From Actinacidiphila acidipaludis (GTDB taxonomy: Bacteria; Actinomycetota; Actinomycetes; Streptomycetales; Streptomycetaceae): 64,000 nucleotides of DNA. The DNA is taken from assembly GCF_019890725.1 (NCBI RefSeq), contig NZ_JAINZZ010000013.1:62001-126000 (forward strand), read 5' to 3'. A model generated the notes under the pieces. It was not told the origin of the DNA and made no database searches. It was given only the letters and a program-made list of their open reading frames with translations. Shown here in pieces: positions 31,993-41,060 of the stretch. Within the stretch, counting starts at the first letter, position 1. The number at the start of each line of letters is the position of its first letter. The translations under genes were made by a program, and so were the position numbers.

Positions 31993-34900
31993 ATGGACAA
32001 GCGCACGCGTCGCCGCGGCTTACTCGCCGCGGCCTGCGCGCTGGCCTGTGCGGCCGTACTGGGCGCCAACGGCGGCGGCGCCGCCCTCGCGCAGTCGCCA
32101 CGCGCCACGGCCGGCAGCACCCCGATCTACCGGGACACGCACTACTCGTTCGAGGAGCGCGCAGCGGACCTGGTGTCCCGGATGACGCTGCAGGAGAAGG
32201 TGCAGCAGCTCAGCACCAACAGCGGGCCGGCGATCCCGCGGCTCGGCGTCCAGCAGTACACCTACTGGAGCGAGGGGCAGCACGGCGTCAACAGCCTGGG
32301 CGCCGACCAGCACAACGGCGGGGTGCAGGGCGGCGTGCACGCCACCAGCTTCCCGACCAACTTCGCCTCGTCCATGTCCTGGGACCGCGACCTGATGTAC
32401 CAGGAGAGCACCGCGATCTCGGACGAGGTGCGCGGCTTCGTCGACAAGTCGCTCTTCGACAAGGGCCAGAACAACCTCGGCCCGTCCGCCGACGACTACG
32501 GCTCCCTCACCTACTGGGCGCCCACCGTCAACCTGGACCGCGACCCGCGCTGGGGCCGCACCGACGAGGCGTTCGGCGAGGACCCGTACTTCGTGGGCCA
32601 GATGGCCGGGCAGTTCGTCGACGGCTACCAGGGCAACAACCAGGACGGCACCTCCCGGAACGGGTACCTGAAGGTCGCCGCGACCGCCAAGCACTACGCC
32701 CTCAACAACGTCGAGGACAACCGCACCGGCATCAGCTCGGACGCCACCGACACCGACCTGCGCGACTACTACACCGCGCAGTTCCGCAGCCTCATCGAGG
32801 ACGCGCACGTGGCCGGCCTGATGACGTCCTACAACGCCATCAACGGCACCCCGTCGGTCTCCGACACCTACACCACCAACGAACTCGCCCAGCGCACCTA
32901 CGGGTTCGACGGCTACATCACCTCCGACTGCGGCGCGGTCGGCACCAACTGGCGCCAGTTCCCGGGCGGTCACGACTGGGCCCCGCCCGGCTGGACCACC
33001 GACCACCAGGCCGACCCGACCTGGACCCGGACCGCCACCGGCACCACCCTGTCCGGGCAGGCGGGCGGCCAGGCGTACGCGCTGCGGGCCGGGACCGACC
33101 TCAACTGCACCGGTGACGAGGCCACCACCGCCAACATCACTGAGGCGATCAAGGCCGGCGCGCTCAGCGAAGGCGTCGTCGACACCGCGCTGGTGAAGGT
33201 CTTCACCGTCCGCATGGCCACCGGCGAGTTCGACCCGCCCGGTTCCGTCCCCTACACCTCCATCACCAAGGACCAGATCGAGAGCCCGGCCCACCAGGCC
33301 CTCGCCGCCAAGGTCGCGGACAACTCCCTGGTGCTGCTGAAGAACACCGCGCCCGCGTCGGCGAGTACGCCGCTGCTGCCCGCCGACCCGGCGACGACGA
33401 AGAAGGTCGTCATCCTCGGCGACCTGGCCGACACGGTCTCCCTGGGCCTGTACAGCGGCGAGCCCACCCACACCACCAGCGCGGTACAGGGCATCACCGC
33501 CGCGGTGAAGGCCGCCGACCCCGACGCCGACGTGGTGTTCGACGCCGCGGGCACCTCCGCCACCGCCACCGGCGCCGCGGTGCTCAGCGACCGGACGAAG
33601 GCCGACGTCCGCGACGCCGACCTGGTCGTGCTGTTCGCCGGCACCACCCTGGCCAACGGCGAGGAGGGCAACGACCGCGACAGCCTCGCCATGCCCGGCA
33701 ACTACGACTCGCTGATCGACCAGACCGCCGCGCTCGGCAACCCCCGCCTGGCCCTGGTCGTCCAGTCCGACGGCCCGGTGAAGATCGACGACGAGCAGGG
33801 CAAGGTCGCCTCGGTCCTCTTCAGCGGCTACAACGGCCAGGCCCAGGGCACCGCCCTCGCCGACGTGCTCTTCGGCCGGCAGAACCCGTCCGGACACCTC
33901 AACTTCACCTGGTACAAGGACGACTCGCAGCTCCCGGACAAGCAGAACTACGGTCTGACCCCCGCCGCCACCGGCGGACTCGGCCGCACCTACCAGTACT
34001 TCACCGGCAGCCCGACCTATCCCTTCGGCTACGGCCTGAGCTACAGCACCTTCGCCTTCTCGAAGATCAAGGCCGACCACAAGACGACCACCCCGGACGG
34101 CTCGGTGAAGATCGGCTTCGACGTCACCAACACCGGCACCGTGGCGGGCGCCACCGTCGCCCAGCTCTACGCGGCCACCGCGTTCACCGTCCCCGGCGTC
34201 GACCTGCCCCGTGAACGGCTGGCCGGTTTCGCCAAGACACAGGTCCTGCAGCCGGGCCGGACCCAGCACATCGACATCACCGTCAAGGCCGCCGACCTCG
34301 CCTCCTGGGACGCCGCGCACTCCCGGCAGACCGTGTGGAACGGCGACTACCGGTTCCAGGTCGGCGGCGACTCCGCGCACATCGCCGGCACCGCCCCGGT
34401 CCGGATCACCGGCCACCTGACGCCGAAGGTGCGGTACGTCACCGTGCAGCCGGGGAAGGTCGTGTTCGACGCGGGGGACACCTTCAGCCTCACCGCGAAG
34501 AACCCGTGGATCAAGGACGACACCGATCCGGCCAAGGAGCAGCGCGACCGGTCCCTGACCGCCGACCACGTGGTCGAGGCCGTCGACAACGACCAGACGT
34601 TCGCCGACCTCGCCCACACCCCGGTCCGCTACACCAGCAGCAACCCGGCGGTGGCCACCGTCGCGCCCGACGGAACCGTGCACGCCGTCGCCGACGGCGT
34701 CGCGACCGTCTCGGCGACCGTGGGCGGCGTGACCGGCTCCGCGCCGATCGTGGTGCACAACTCCCTGACGCTGAAGGCCGTCCCGGTGGCCGAGGCCGGC
34801 ACCACCCTGACCGCCGCCACCACCTACACCAACGGCGGTGCCGCGGTGGTGAGCGGCGTCTCCGTCGCGCTCGACGTCCCGGCCGGCTGGACCGCCTCGG

Positions 34901-35637
34901 CCACCACCCCGGCGTCGTTCCCCACCGTCGGCGCCGGGCAGACGGTGAGCACCACGTGGTCGGTGACGGTCCCGGCGGGCGCCGACCCGGCGTCCTTCAC
35001 CCTGGACGCCACCGTCACCACCCCGGGCGGCGCCTTCACCGCACAGGCCCCGGTGACCGTGCCCTACGCCTCGCTGGCCGCGGCGTACGGCAACTCCGGT
35101 GTCAGCGACGACAGTACGCCGGGGACCGGCAACCTCGACGGCGGCGGCGCCAGCTTCTCCGCGCAGGCGCTGGCCGCGGCGGGCTGGACCGCGGGCGGTT
35201 CCACCGTGCACGACGGGATCTCCTTCCCCTGGCCGGCGACCGCGGGCACCGGGCAGCCGGACAACGCCGTCGCGGGCGGCCAGGCCGTCGAACTGGCCGG
35301 CAGCGGAAGCAAGCTGGGCTTCATCGGCACCAGCGACTTCGGTTCCTCCTCCGGCAGCGGCACCATCGTCTACACCGACGGCACGACCCAGACGTACGCG
35401 CTGGCCCTCGCCGACTGGTGGTCCGGCAGCGCGTCCCAGGGCAGCGACATCGCCGCCACCACGCCGTACCTCAACAACGGCGGCGGGCACCAGAACCAGA
35501 CGGTGCACCTGTACGGCGCGACCGTCGGCCTGCTGCCCGGCAAGACCGTCGCGGCCGTCACCCTGCCGAACGTGAGCCAGGACGTGGCCAACGGGCAGCT
35601 CGCGATGCATGTGTTCGCCATGGCGATCGGCGGCTGA
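31993..35637 (+). CDS. Secreted family 3 glycoside hydrolase with C-terminal accessory domains
   Basis: The 1214-residue exo-glycosidase is probably of the beta-xylosidase/beta-glucosidase class. An N-terminal signal peptide (RTRRRGLLAAAC, hydrophobic to about residue 33) is followed by the GH3 barrel (about 50-390; WSEGQHGV, DRDPRWGRTDEAFGEDP, AKHYALNN, nucleophile Asp in GYITSDCGAV). Next come the GH3 C-terminal domain (about 430-680), a fibronectin-III-like domain (about 690-815), a Big_2-like Ig domain (about 880-920), an NPCBM/NEW3-like Ig domain (about 930-1025) and a terminal beta-rich region of unknown type. Codon 10 is TTA (32020-32022), implying dependence on bldA tRNA. A terminator follows. 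RBS: GGAGGCAGG. Confidence 0.93.
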   Translation: MDKRTRRRGLLAAACALACAAVLGANGGGAALAQSPRATAGSTPIYRDTHYSFEERAADLVSRMTLQEKVQQLSTNSGPAIPRLGVQQYTYWSEGQHGVNSLGADQHNGGVQGGVHATSFPTNFASSMSWDRDLMYQESTAISDEVRGFVDKSLFDKGQNNLGPSADDYGSLTYWAPTVNLDRDPRWGRTDEAFGEDPYFVGQMAGQFVDGYQGNNQDGTSRNGYLKVAATAKHYALNNVEDNRTGISSDATDTDLRDYYTAQFRSLIEDAHVAGLMTSYNAINGTPSVSDTYTTNELAQRTYGFDGYITSDCGAVGTNWRQFPGGHDWAPPGWTTDHQADPTWTRTATGTTLSGQAGGQAYALRAGTDLNCTGDEATTANITEAIKAGALSEGVVDTALVKVFTVRMATGEFDPPGSVPYTSITKDQIESPAHQALAAKVADNSLVLLKNTAPASASTPLLPADPATTKKVVILGDLADTVSLGLYSGEPTHTTSAVQGITAAVKAADPDADVVFDAAGTSATATGAAVLSDRTKADVRDADLVVLFAGTTLANGEEGNDRDSLAMPGNYDSLIDQTAALGNPRLALVVQSDGPVKIDDEQGKVASVLFSGYNGQAQGTALADVLFGRQNPSGHLNFTWYKDDSQLPDKQNYGLTPAATGGLGRTYQYFTGSPTYPFGYGLSYSTFAFSKIKADHKTTTPDGSVKIGFDVTNTGTVAGATVAQLYAATAFTVPGVDLPRERLAGFAKTQVLQPGRTQHIDITVKAADLASWDAAHSRQTVWNGDYRFQVGGDSAHIAGTAPVRITGHLTPKVRYVTVQPGKVVFDAGDTFSLTAKNPWIKDDTDPAKEQRDRSLTADHVVEAVDNDQTFADLAHTPVRYTSSNPAVATVAPDGTVHAVADGVATVSATVGGVTGSAPIVVHNSLTLKAVPVAEAGTTLTAATTYTNGGAAVVSGVSVALDVPAGWTASATTPASFPTVGAGQTVSTTWSVTVPAGADPASFTLDATVTTPGGAFTAQAPVTVPYASLAAAYGNSGVSDDSTPGTGNLDGGGASFSAQALAAAGWTAGGSTVHDGISFPWPATAGTGQPDNAVAGGQAVELAGSGSKLGFIGTSDFGSSSGSGTIVYTDGTTQTYALALADWWSGSASQGSDIAATTPYLNNGGGHQNQTVHLYGATVGLLPGKTVAAVTLPNVSQDVANGQLAMHVFAMAIGG

Positions 35638-35643
35638 CGCCAG

Positions 35644-35685
35644 GCCGCTGTCCCCGGGCGGTTCCGGCCGCCCGGGGACAGCGGC
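35644..35685 (+). terminator. Terminator after the GH3 gene
   Basis: An 18-bp perfect stem (35644-35661 with 35668-35685; core GTCCCCGGGCGG) has a 6-nt loop and lies 7 bp after the stop. Confidence 0.85.
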
Positions 35686-35800
35686 AGCCCGCGTGCGCCG
35701 CCGCCCGTCGGAGAGGGTGGGCCGCGGTGCCGACGAGCCGGACGTCATTCGTCCGGTGTCGAGCCGAACCCGTCGCGACGGAACGATTCAGCTCGCGGGA

Positions 35801-35811
35801 TTGTGTCACAA
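35801..35811. promoter_or_regulatory. Palindrome TTGTGTCACAA upstream of the ROK gene
   Basis: An 11-bp perfect palindrome lies about 95 bp before the ROK regulator start, in an unusually AT-containing stretch. It is a candidate operator for autoregulation. The rest of the 267-bp gap holds only the GH3 terminator. Confidence 0.4.
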
Positions 35812-35904
35812 CGTCCCCATAAGTCACGGCCCTTGACGGGGGAGAGGGCCAGAGGGCACGGTGCGGGCAGACGGTACGCGACACAGGCACGGACTCCGGG
35901 GGTC

Positions 35905-37107
35905 ATGATCGACACGCCAGTGAACCTGCGCGAGGTGGGACGGCTGAGGGTCCTGGAGGCCCTGCACGCCGCACCGCGCAGCAGCCGGCCCGAACTCGTC
36001 CGTGTGACGGGCCTGTCCCGGGCCACCGTCTCCTCACTGATCGCCGACCTCATCGCGGTCGGCCTGGTCACCGAGGACGAGGGCGCCGACGAGACCGAGC
36101 CCCGCCGCACCGGGCGGCCCGCGCAGTCCCTGTCGCTGGTGCCCAGCGCCGGGTACGCGATCGGCGCCGACATCGGCCATCAGCACGTCCGGGTCATCCT
36201 GTGCGACCTGTTCGGCGCCGTGCTGTGGGAGCACTGGGTCGCCAAGGAGGTCGACCGGGCGCCCGAGGAGACCCTCGATCTCGTCGCCGTGCTGGTCGGC
36301 CGCGCGCTGCAGGAGACCGGCGTCCCCCGGACCCGCGTGCTCGGCATCGGCGCGGGCATCGCCTCACCGGTGGAACTGGGCAGCGGGGCCCTCGGCGCCG
36401 AGGGGATCATGCCGGGCTGGGTCGGCCTGCGGCTCACCGACGAACTGCGCCGCCGCACCTCGCTGCCCGTCCGCGTCACCAACGACGCCAACGCCGGGGC
36501 GCTCGCCGAGCGCATGTACGGCGCCGGCCGGGACGCCGGCGACATGGTCTACGTCCGGCTGTCCGCCGGCATCGGCGCGGGCATCGTCAGCAACGGCCGG
36601 CTGCTGCTCGGCGCCCGCGGGCTGGCCGGCGAGATCGGCCACCTGCCGCTGACCGCGGACGGCCTGATCTGCCGCTGCGGCAACCGCGGCTGCCTGGAGA
36701 CGGTGGCCAGCCCGGTCGCGATCGCCCGCCTACTGTCCGACAGCTGGGGCCACCCCGTGGCGCCGCGGGACCTGCCGGGGCTGATCCAGCAGCGCAACAC
36801 CGGCGCGCTGCGGGCCGTGCGGGACGCCGGGGACGCGGTGGGGCGCGCGCTGTCCATGCTGGTCACGCTGCTCAACCCGCAACTGGTCGTGGTCGGCGGC
36901 GACCTGGCGAGCGCGGGCGAGGACATCCTGGAGCCGATGCGCGCGGGCGTCCGGCGGCACACGCTGCCGTCGGCGGGCGAAGGGGTGCGGATCGTCACCG
37001 GTGGACTGGGCGACGGCGCCGAAGTGCGCGGCGCCGCCGGCCTGGTGCTGGCCGACGCGCCCCAACTGCTCTCCGGGGCACCGGCGGTGGCGGCGGAACC
37101 GGCGTAA
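35905..37107 (+). CDS. ROK-family transcriptional regulator
   Basis: The 400-residue protein has an N-terminal winged HTH (about 5-65: SRPELVRVTGLSRATVSSLIADL) joined to a ROK sugar-kinase fold (about 80-385). The ATP-binding motif (AIGADIGHQHVRV), the GIGAGI loops and the ROK zinc motif CRCGNRGCLE near residue 252 are present. Such regulators respond to sugars; its position directly after the GH3 gene makes it the best candidate controller of the glycosidase island. The ATG at 35905 follows GGGGG. Confidence 0.92.
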   Translation: MIDTPVNLREVGRLRVLEALHAAPRSSRPELVRVTGLSRATVSSLIADLIAVGLVTEDEGADETEPRRTGRPAQSLSLVPSAGYAIGADIGHQHVRVILCDLFGAVLWEHWVAKEVDRAPEETLDLVAVLVGRALQETGVPRTRVLGIGAGIASPVELGSGALGAEGIMPGWVGLRLTDELRRRTSLPVRVTNDANAGALAERMYGAGRDAGDMVYVRLSAGIGAGIVSNGRLLLGARGLAGEIGHLPLTADGLICRCGNRGCLETVASPVAIARLLSDSWGHPVAPRDLPGLIQQRNTGALRAVRDAGDAVGRALSMLVTLLNPQLVVVGGDLASAGEDILEPMRAGVRRHTLPSAGEGVRIVTGGLGDGAEVRGAAGLVLADAPQLLSGAPAVAAEPA

Positions 37108-37235
37108 CGGCAGAGCGGGAAACGGGGGTTCCGGGCAGGCGCGGGCGCCAGGCGCAGGCGGCTTCCCAGGTGCGGGCCCGGTGGGTGCGGGGGACAGGGC
37201 GTGCGGTGTCGGCGTGGGGGCGTACCGGGACGGCC

Positions 37236-38024
37236 TCAGTCCTCCGCCACGGACTCCCCGGCGGTGATCAGCGCGAAGGCCGCACCCTCCGGGTCGGCCA
37301 CCGTCGCCATCCGGCCGTGGCGCGACGCGCAGGGCGGTTCCAGCACCCGGGCGCCCAGTTCCGCCGCACGGCCGGTCGCCGCGTCCGTGTCGGCCACCGC
37401 GAAGTACGTCATCCAGTGCGCGCCCCGGTCGCGCGGCAGGTCCCGGCCCACGCCCAGCACGCCGGCCGCCGCCTGCCCCGCGGCCCTGAGTACCATCCGG
37501 TCCACGCCGCTCTCGTCCGTCTGCTGCGCCTCGACGCCGAGCACCGCCTGGTAGAACTTCGCGACCAGGGACGAGTCCCGGGTCGTCAGCTCGCTCCAGG
37601 ACACCGTCCCGGGCGCCCCGGTGACGTCCGCGCCCGGCAGCCGGCGCCCCTGCCAGATGCCGAACACCGCGCCCGACGGGTCGACGGCGATCGCCAGCCG
37701 CCCCTCGTCGTCCGCGTTCAGCGGGCCGATGCCGAGCGTGCCGCCGCACTCCCGCACCAGCTCGGCGGAGACGTCCACATCGTCGGAGGCGAACATCGTC
37801 GTCCACGACACCGGGCGGTGCGGTTCCGCCGCGCCCTCGCCGATACCGGCGATGCGCTGCCCGTCGCGCACCGCGATCATGTACGAGCCCAGTTGCCGCG
37901 GGCCGGGTACGAACTCCCAGCCGAAAAGGGCGCCGTAGAAGTCGAGCGCGCGATCCGCCCGGTGCGCCATCAGGCTGGCCCAGCAGGGAGTGCCGGGGGG
38001 ACGCCGGCTCGGTACGTCGGTCAT
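37236..38024 (-). CDS. VOC-superfamily (glyoxalase-like) protein with two repeats
   Basis: The 262-residue protein contains two vicinal-oxygen-chelate modules (about 10-125 and 138-255), each with the beta-alpha-beta-beta-beta pattern. The first begins PCWASLMAHRADRALDFYGALFGW; the second begins SWSELTTRDSSLVAKFYQAVLG. The metal-binding residues are not clearly complete, so it may be a binding or resistance protein rather than an enzyme. It is convergent with the ROK gene; the 128-bp gap between them holds nothing I recognise. An AGGAG lies 11 nt before the ATG. Confidence 0.87.
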   Translation of the reverse strand: MTDVPSRRPPGTPCWASLMAHRADRALDFYGALFGWEFVPGPRQLGSYMIAVRDGQRIAGIGEGAAEPHRPVSWTTMFASDDVDVSAELVRECGGTLGIGPLNADDEGRLAIAVDPSGAVFGIWQGRRLPGADVTGAPGTVSWSELTTRDSSLVAKFYQAVLGVEAQQTDESGVDRMVLRAAGQAAAGVLGVGRDLPRDRGAHWMTYFAVADTDAATGRAAELGARVLEPPCASRHGRMATVADPEGAAFALITAGESVAED

Positions 38025-38209
38025 GCGAAGCGCACTCCTCGCGGGCGGTTCGGGCGAATGTGGTACCTCCGATGGTTCCACCACCTTCCGCCCGGAGCGC
38101 CCCGGCCGCGCCGCATTCATCCCCCTGGGGACGGGGAGCGGCCGAAACGGTACGCGTCCGGGCCGTGACGCGGTGTCTGCCCGGGCGGCCGGCACCCCGC
38201 GCGGGCGGC

Positions 38210-38215
38210 CACAAT
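38210..38215 (+). promoter_or_regulatory. -10-like CACAAT, probable leaderless start
   Basis: CACAAT lies 6 nt before the ATG of the rhodanese gene and no RBS is present; it is a weak match to TANNNT. Confidence 0.3.
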
Positions 38216-38221
38216 GGCCTC

Positions 38222-39061
38222 ATGGAACCGATCATCTCCGCGGCCGGGCTGGCGGCCGAACTCGACGGCCCGGGCGAGCCGCCCGTCCTGATCGACGTGC
38301 GCTACAAGATGGGCGGGCCGCCCGGGCAGGGCGAGTACGCCAAGGGCCACATCGCCGGGGCCCGCTATGTCGACCTCGACGCCGAGCTCGCGGGCCCGCC
38401 CGGTGCCGGCGGACGCCACCCGCTGCCCGGCGTCGAGGTGTTCGGCGCGGCGATGCGCAGGGCGGGGGTCAGCGCCGGGCGCGACGTCGTGCTGTACGAC
38501 GACGCGAACGGCTGGGGGCCGGCCCGCGCCTGGTGGCTGCTGCGGTGGGCCGGGCACGAGCGGGTCCGGGTGCTGGACGGCGGCCTTGCGGCGTGGCGGG
38601 CGGCAGGGCTGCCGCTGACCACCGAGGAACCGCCGCCGGGCGAGGGCGACTTCGTGCCGCGGCCGGGCAGGATGCCGGTCGTCGACGCGGACGGGGCGGC
38701 GGCGCTGGCGCGCCAGGGCGTGTTGCTCGACGCGCGGGCGGGGGAGCGGTACCGCGGCGAGGTCGAGCCGATCGACCCGGTCGCCGGGCACATCCCCGGG
38801 GCGGTCAGCGCGCCGACGACGGAGAACGTGGCGGCCGACGGCACGTTTCTGCCTGCGGCACGCCTGGCGGAGAGGTTCGCGGCGCTGGGCGCCACGGGGG
38901 AGGCCGAGGTCGGCGTCTACTGCGGGTCGGGCGTCTCGGCGGCCCACCAGATCCTCGCCATGGCCGTCGCCGGTGTGCCCGCGACCCTCTACCCCGGCTC
39001 CTGGAGTGAATGGACCGCCACGTCCACCCGCCCCGTCTCCACAGGCCCCACTCCGGGCTAG
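38222..39061 (+). CDS. Rhodanese-type sulfurtransferase (two domains)
   Basis: The 279-residue thiosulfate/3-mercaptopyruvate sulfurtransferase has an inactive N-terminal rhodanese domain (about 5-125: VLIDVRY, GHIAGARYVDLD) and a C-terminal catalytic one (about 150-270). The persulfide-forming cysteine is in the loop VYCGSGVSA near residue 239, and the CGSGVSA loop is that of the SseA-like class. It is monocistronic and followed by a field of intergenic repeats. Confidence 0.92.
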   Translation: MEPIISAAGLAAELDGPGEPPVLIDVRYKMGGPPGQGEYAKGHIAGARYVDLDAELAGPPGAGGRHPLPGVEVFGAAMRRAGVSAGRDVVLYDDANGWGPARAWWLLRWAGHERVRVLDGGLAAWRAAGLPLTTEEPPPGEGDFVPRPGRMPVVDADGAAALARQGVLLDARAGERYRGEVEPIDPVAGHIPGAVSAPTTENVAADGTFLPAARLAERFAALGATGEAEVGVYCGSGVSAAHQILAMAVAGVPATLYPGSWSEWTATSTRPVSTGPTPG

Positions 39062-39090
39062 CTCCCCGAGCGGGGTTGCCTCCTCGCTGG

Positions 39091-39230
39091 GTGCCCTCTG
39101 CCATGGGAGCTGGCCCTGGTGGGGCGTGACCGTCCGGTCGGGGGCACCCCACGGGGGCGGGTGCCCTCTGCCATGGGAGCTGCCCCTGGTGGGGCGTGAC
39201 CGTCCGGTCGGGGGCACCCCATGGGGGCGC
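39091..39230. repeat. 70-bp tandem direct repeat x2
   Basis: The units 39091-39160 and 39161-39230 are identical except for three positions. Each contains GTGCCCTCTGCCATGG at its start and CGTGACCGTCCGGTCGGG in its middle, followed by GGGCACCCC. Two further diverged copies lie at about 39384-39450 and 39492-39529. The array occupies the gap between the rhodanese gene and sepH. Confidence 0.8.
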
Positions 39231-39236
39231 GGGGTC

Positions 39237-39473
39237 CCCCAGGCTTCGCCCGGGAGGTGCCCCCAGCGCGCTCAGCCGGCCACCGGCGGGTAGTCCGGAG
39301 CGGACCGAACTGCCCCTTCGGGACGGTGACGGACTGCGGCACGCGTCGTGGCTGGTCGCGCAGTTCCCCGCGCCCCTTGGTAGGCGCCCTCTGCGAGGAG
39401 ACGTGCCCCTGGTGGGCGTGACCGTCCGGTCGGGGGCACCCCATGAGGGCACCTCCCGGGCGGAGCCTGGGGA
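39237..39473. repeat. Distant inverted repeat pair
   Basis: CCCAGGCTTCGCCCGGGAGG and following GTGCCC (39237-39264) recur inverted at 39448-39473 with one mismatch, enclosing about 180 bp. Similar GC-rich repeats are familiar between Streptomyces genes. Confidence 0.65.
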
Positions 39474-39522
39474 ACCCGCGCCCCTTGGTAGGCGCCCTCT
39501 GCGAAGAGACGTGCCCTTGCGG
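39351..39522. repeat. Short repeats of CGCGCCCCTTGGTAGGCGCC type
   Basis: CCCCTTGGTAGGCGCCCTCT occurs at 39373 and again at 39481 (108 bp apart), each followed by GCGA(G/A)GAGACGTGCCC. The first copy is preceded by GTCGCGCAGTTCCCCGCGCC, a stretch I recall as widespread between Streptomyces genes. No gene is credible in the 537 bp between 39062 and 39598. Confidence 0.6.
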
Positions 39523-39598
39523 GCGGGTGACGGGTGCGGGCTCGGGCCCGCATCACGAGGAGCGGGGCCGAGCCCGTACCGTTCTGCTCAGCGCAGCG

Positions 39599-40675
39599 TC
39601 ATTCCTGCTTCTTGCGGCGGCTGCCGAAGACGATCTCGTCCCAGCTCGGGACGGTCGCGCGGCGGCCCGGGCGGACGCCGTCCGCCTCGGCCTGGCGGTC
39701 GGTGGTGCCGACGAGCCGGTCGCGGTGGCCCGCCACGGCCCGCGGCATGAGGATGTCCGCGTACGCGGACCCCGCGCTGGCGGCCGGGGCCGCCTCCTCC
39801 GCCTCCGCCTCCTCGGCCGGGACCTCGGCCGCCGGAGCGGTGTCCCCCGGGTTCGCGGGCGCGGCCGGCACGACCATGTCGCCCCGGAAGTTCGGCACCG
39901 CCTCCAGCAGGCTGGTGAGCGAGTCCCGCTCCTCCGTCTCGGTCCGCTCCTCGGCCCGCGCCTCGCGGTCCGGCCGCTCGGCGCGTTCCGGCCGCTCGGG
40001 CCGTTCCGTCTGGCGGTCCAGGGCGCGGTCCAGCGGACGGTCCCGGGGCAGCCGCGCGATCCTCGGCACGAACGGGAAGCTCGGCTCCTGCGCGGCCGCG
40101 CTCTGCACGGTCTCGCCGATCAGCGACCTGGCCTCGTCGTCGACCGCCTGCACCAGCCGGCGCGGCGGGTCGTAGGACCAGCTCGCCGAGTGCGGCTCAC
40201 CGGCGACCCGGTAGACGAGCAGCACCTCCCAGGTGCCGTCGTCCCGGCGCCAGGAGTCCCAGAGCACGGTGTCCTTCTCCGCGCCGCGCAGCAGCAGCCG
40301 TTCGGCCACCGCCTCGCCGAGCTGCGGCCCGGTGCTCTCGCCCTGCCGCCGCACGGGGGTCTTCCTGGCGCGCTCGGCCATGAACGCACGTTCGGCGAGC
40401 ACCGGTCCCTCGAAGCGGCGTACCCGCTCGACCGGGATCCCCGCGAGCTGGGCGACCTCCTCGGCGGAGGCACCGGCCCGTATCCGCGCCTGGATGTCAC
40501 GCGGCCGCAGATGGCTCTCGACCTCGATCTCGATCTGGCCCAGCCGCGCACGGTCGTTGCGGACGGCGGCGCGCAGCCGCTCGTCGATGGGGAGCGTGTA
40601 TTCCGTGCTGTCGGCAGCCTTGAGCACCAGTCGTGTGCCGTCGTTGCTGACGGCCACGACGCGCAGTTCGGGCAC
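39599..40675 (-). CDS. sepH: Cell division protein SepH
   Basis: The 358-residue DUF3071 protein promotes FtsZ assembly in actinobacteria. The N-terminal domain (about 1-160) carries ELRVVAVSNDGTRLVL and a helix-turn-helix (SHLRPRDIQARIRAGASAEE split by normal spacing; VAQLAGIPVERVRRFEGPV), then WDSWRRDDGTWEV. The C-terminal half is long, disordered and rich in Glu, Arg and Pro, and ends VPSWDEIVFGSRRKK, the conserved terminal motif. The GTG at 40675 has an excellent GGGAGGT RBS. The 385-bp gap upstream must hold its promoter; I see no other gene there. Confidence 0.92.
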   Translation of the reverse strand: MPELRVVAVSNDGTRLVLKAADSTEYTLPIDERLRAAVRNDRARLGQIEIEVESHLRPRDIQARIRAGASAEEVAQLAGIPVERVRRFEGPVLAERAFMAERARKTPVRRQGESTGPQLGEAVAERLLLRGAEKDTVLWDSWRRDDGTWEVLLVYRVAGEPHSASWSYDPPRRLVQAVDDEARSLIGETVQSAAAQEPSFPFVPRIARLPRDRPLDRALDRQTERPERPERAERPDREARAEERTETEERDSLTSLLEAVPNFRGDMVVPAAPANPGDTAPAAEVPAEEAEAEEAAPAASAGSAYADILMPRAVAGHRDRLVGTTDRQAEADGVRPGRRATVPSWDEIVFGSRRKKQE

Positions 40676-41060
40676 GGTTACCTCCCGGGTGGTGCCTGCC
40701 GACGTCACGTGCGTCGCTGCTCCCGTTGGACAGAGTGTGGCCTGCCCGGGTGCAGCGTGCCACAACCTTGCAGAGTTCCCCGGCGTGTCGCGGTTGGGCG
40801 GTGACACCCCGTCATGGGACTGTAGTCGATTGGCCACTCTGCGTGACCGATCGTGAGCGCCCCGGGACGGCGCCCCGGCCCCCCTTCCCGTACGGCCCGG
40901 GCAGCCGGACGGGCACCGTGAGCCAGGATTCGTCACGGTACTCCATTTGGGCCAGCGAGGGGCGGCTGCCGCGCCGCCGAATGTCCTGCACGGGGGCGGG
41001 AGTTGGGTGACGCGGGTCACGCGTGAGCCCCATGTGCGCCGGGCAAAAGCGGACGTACTC

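Noticed and set aside
40812..41033. 73-codon minus-strand ORF between the oxidase gene and sepH
   Set aside because: No RBS, no recognisable motif, and it overlaps the region where the sepH promoter must lie. A real small gene cannot be fully excluded.
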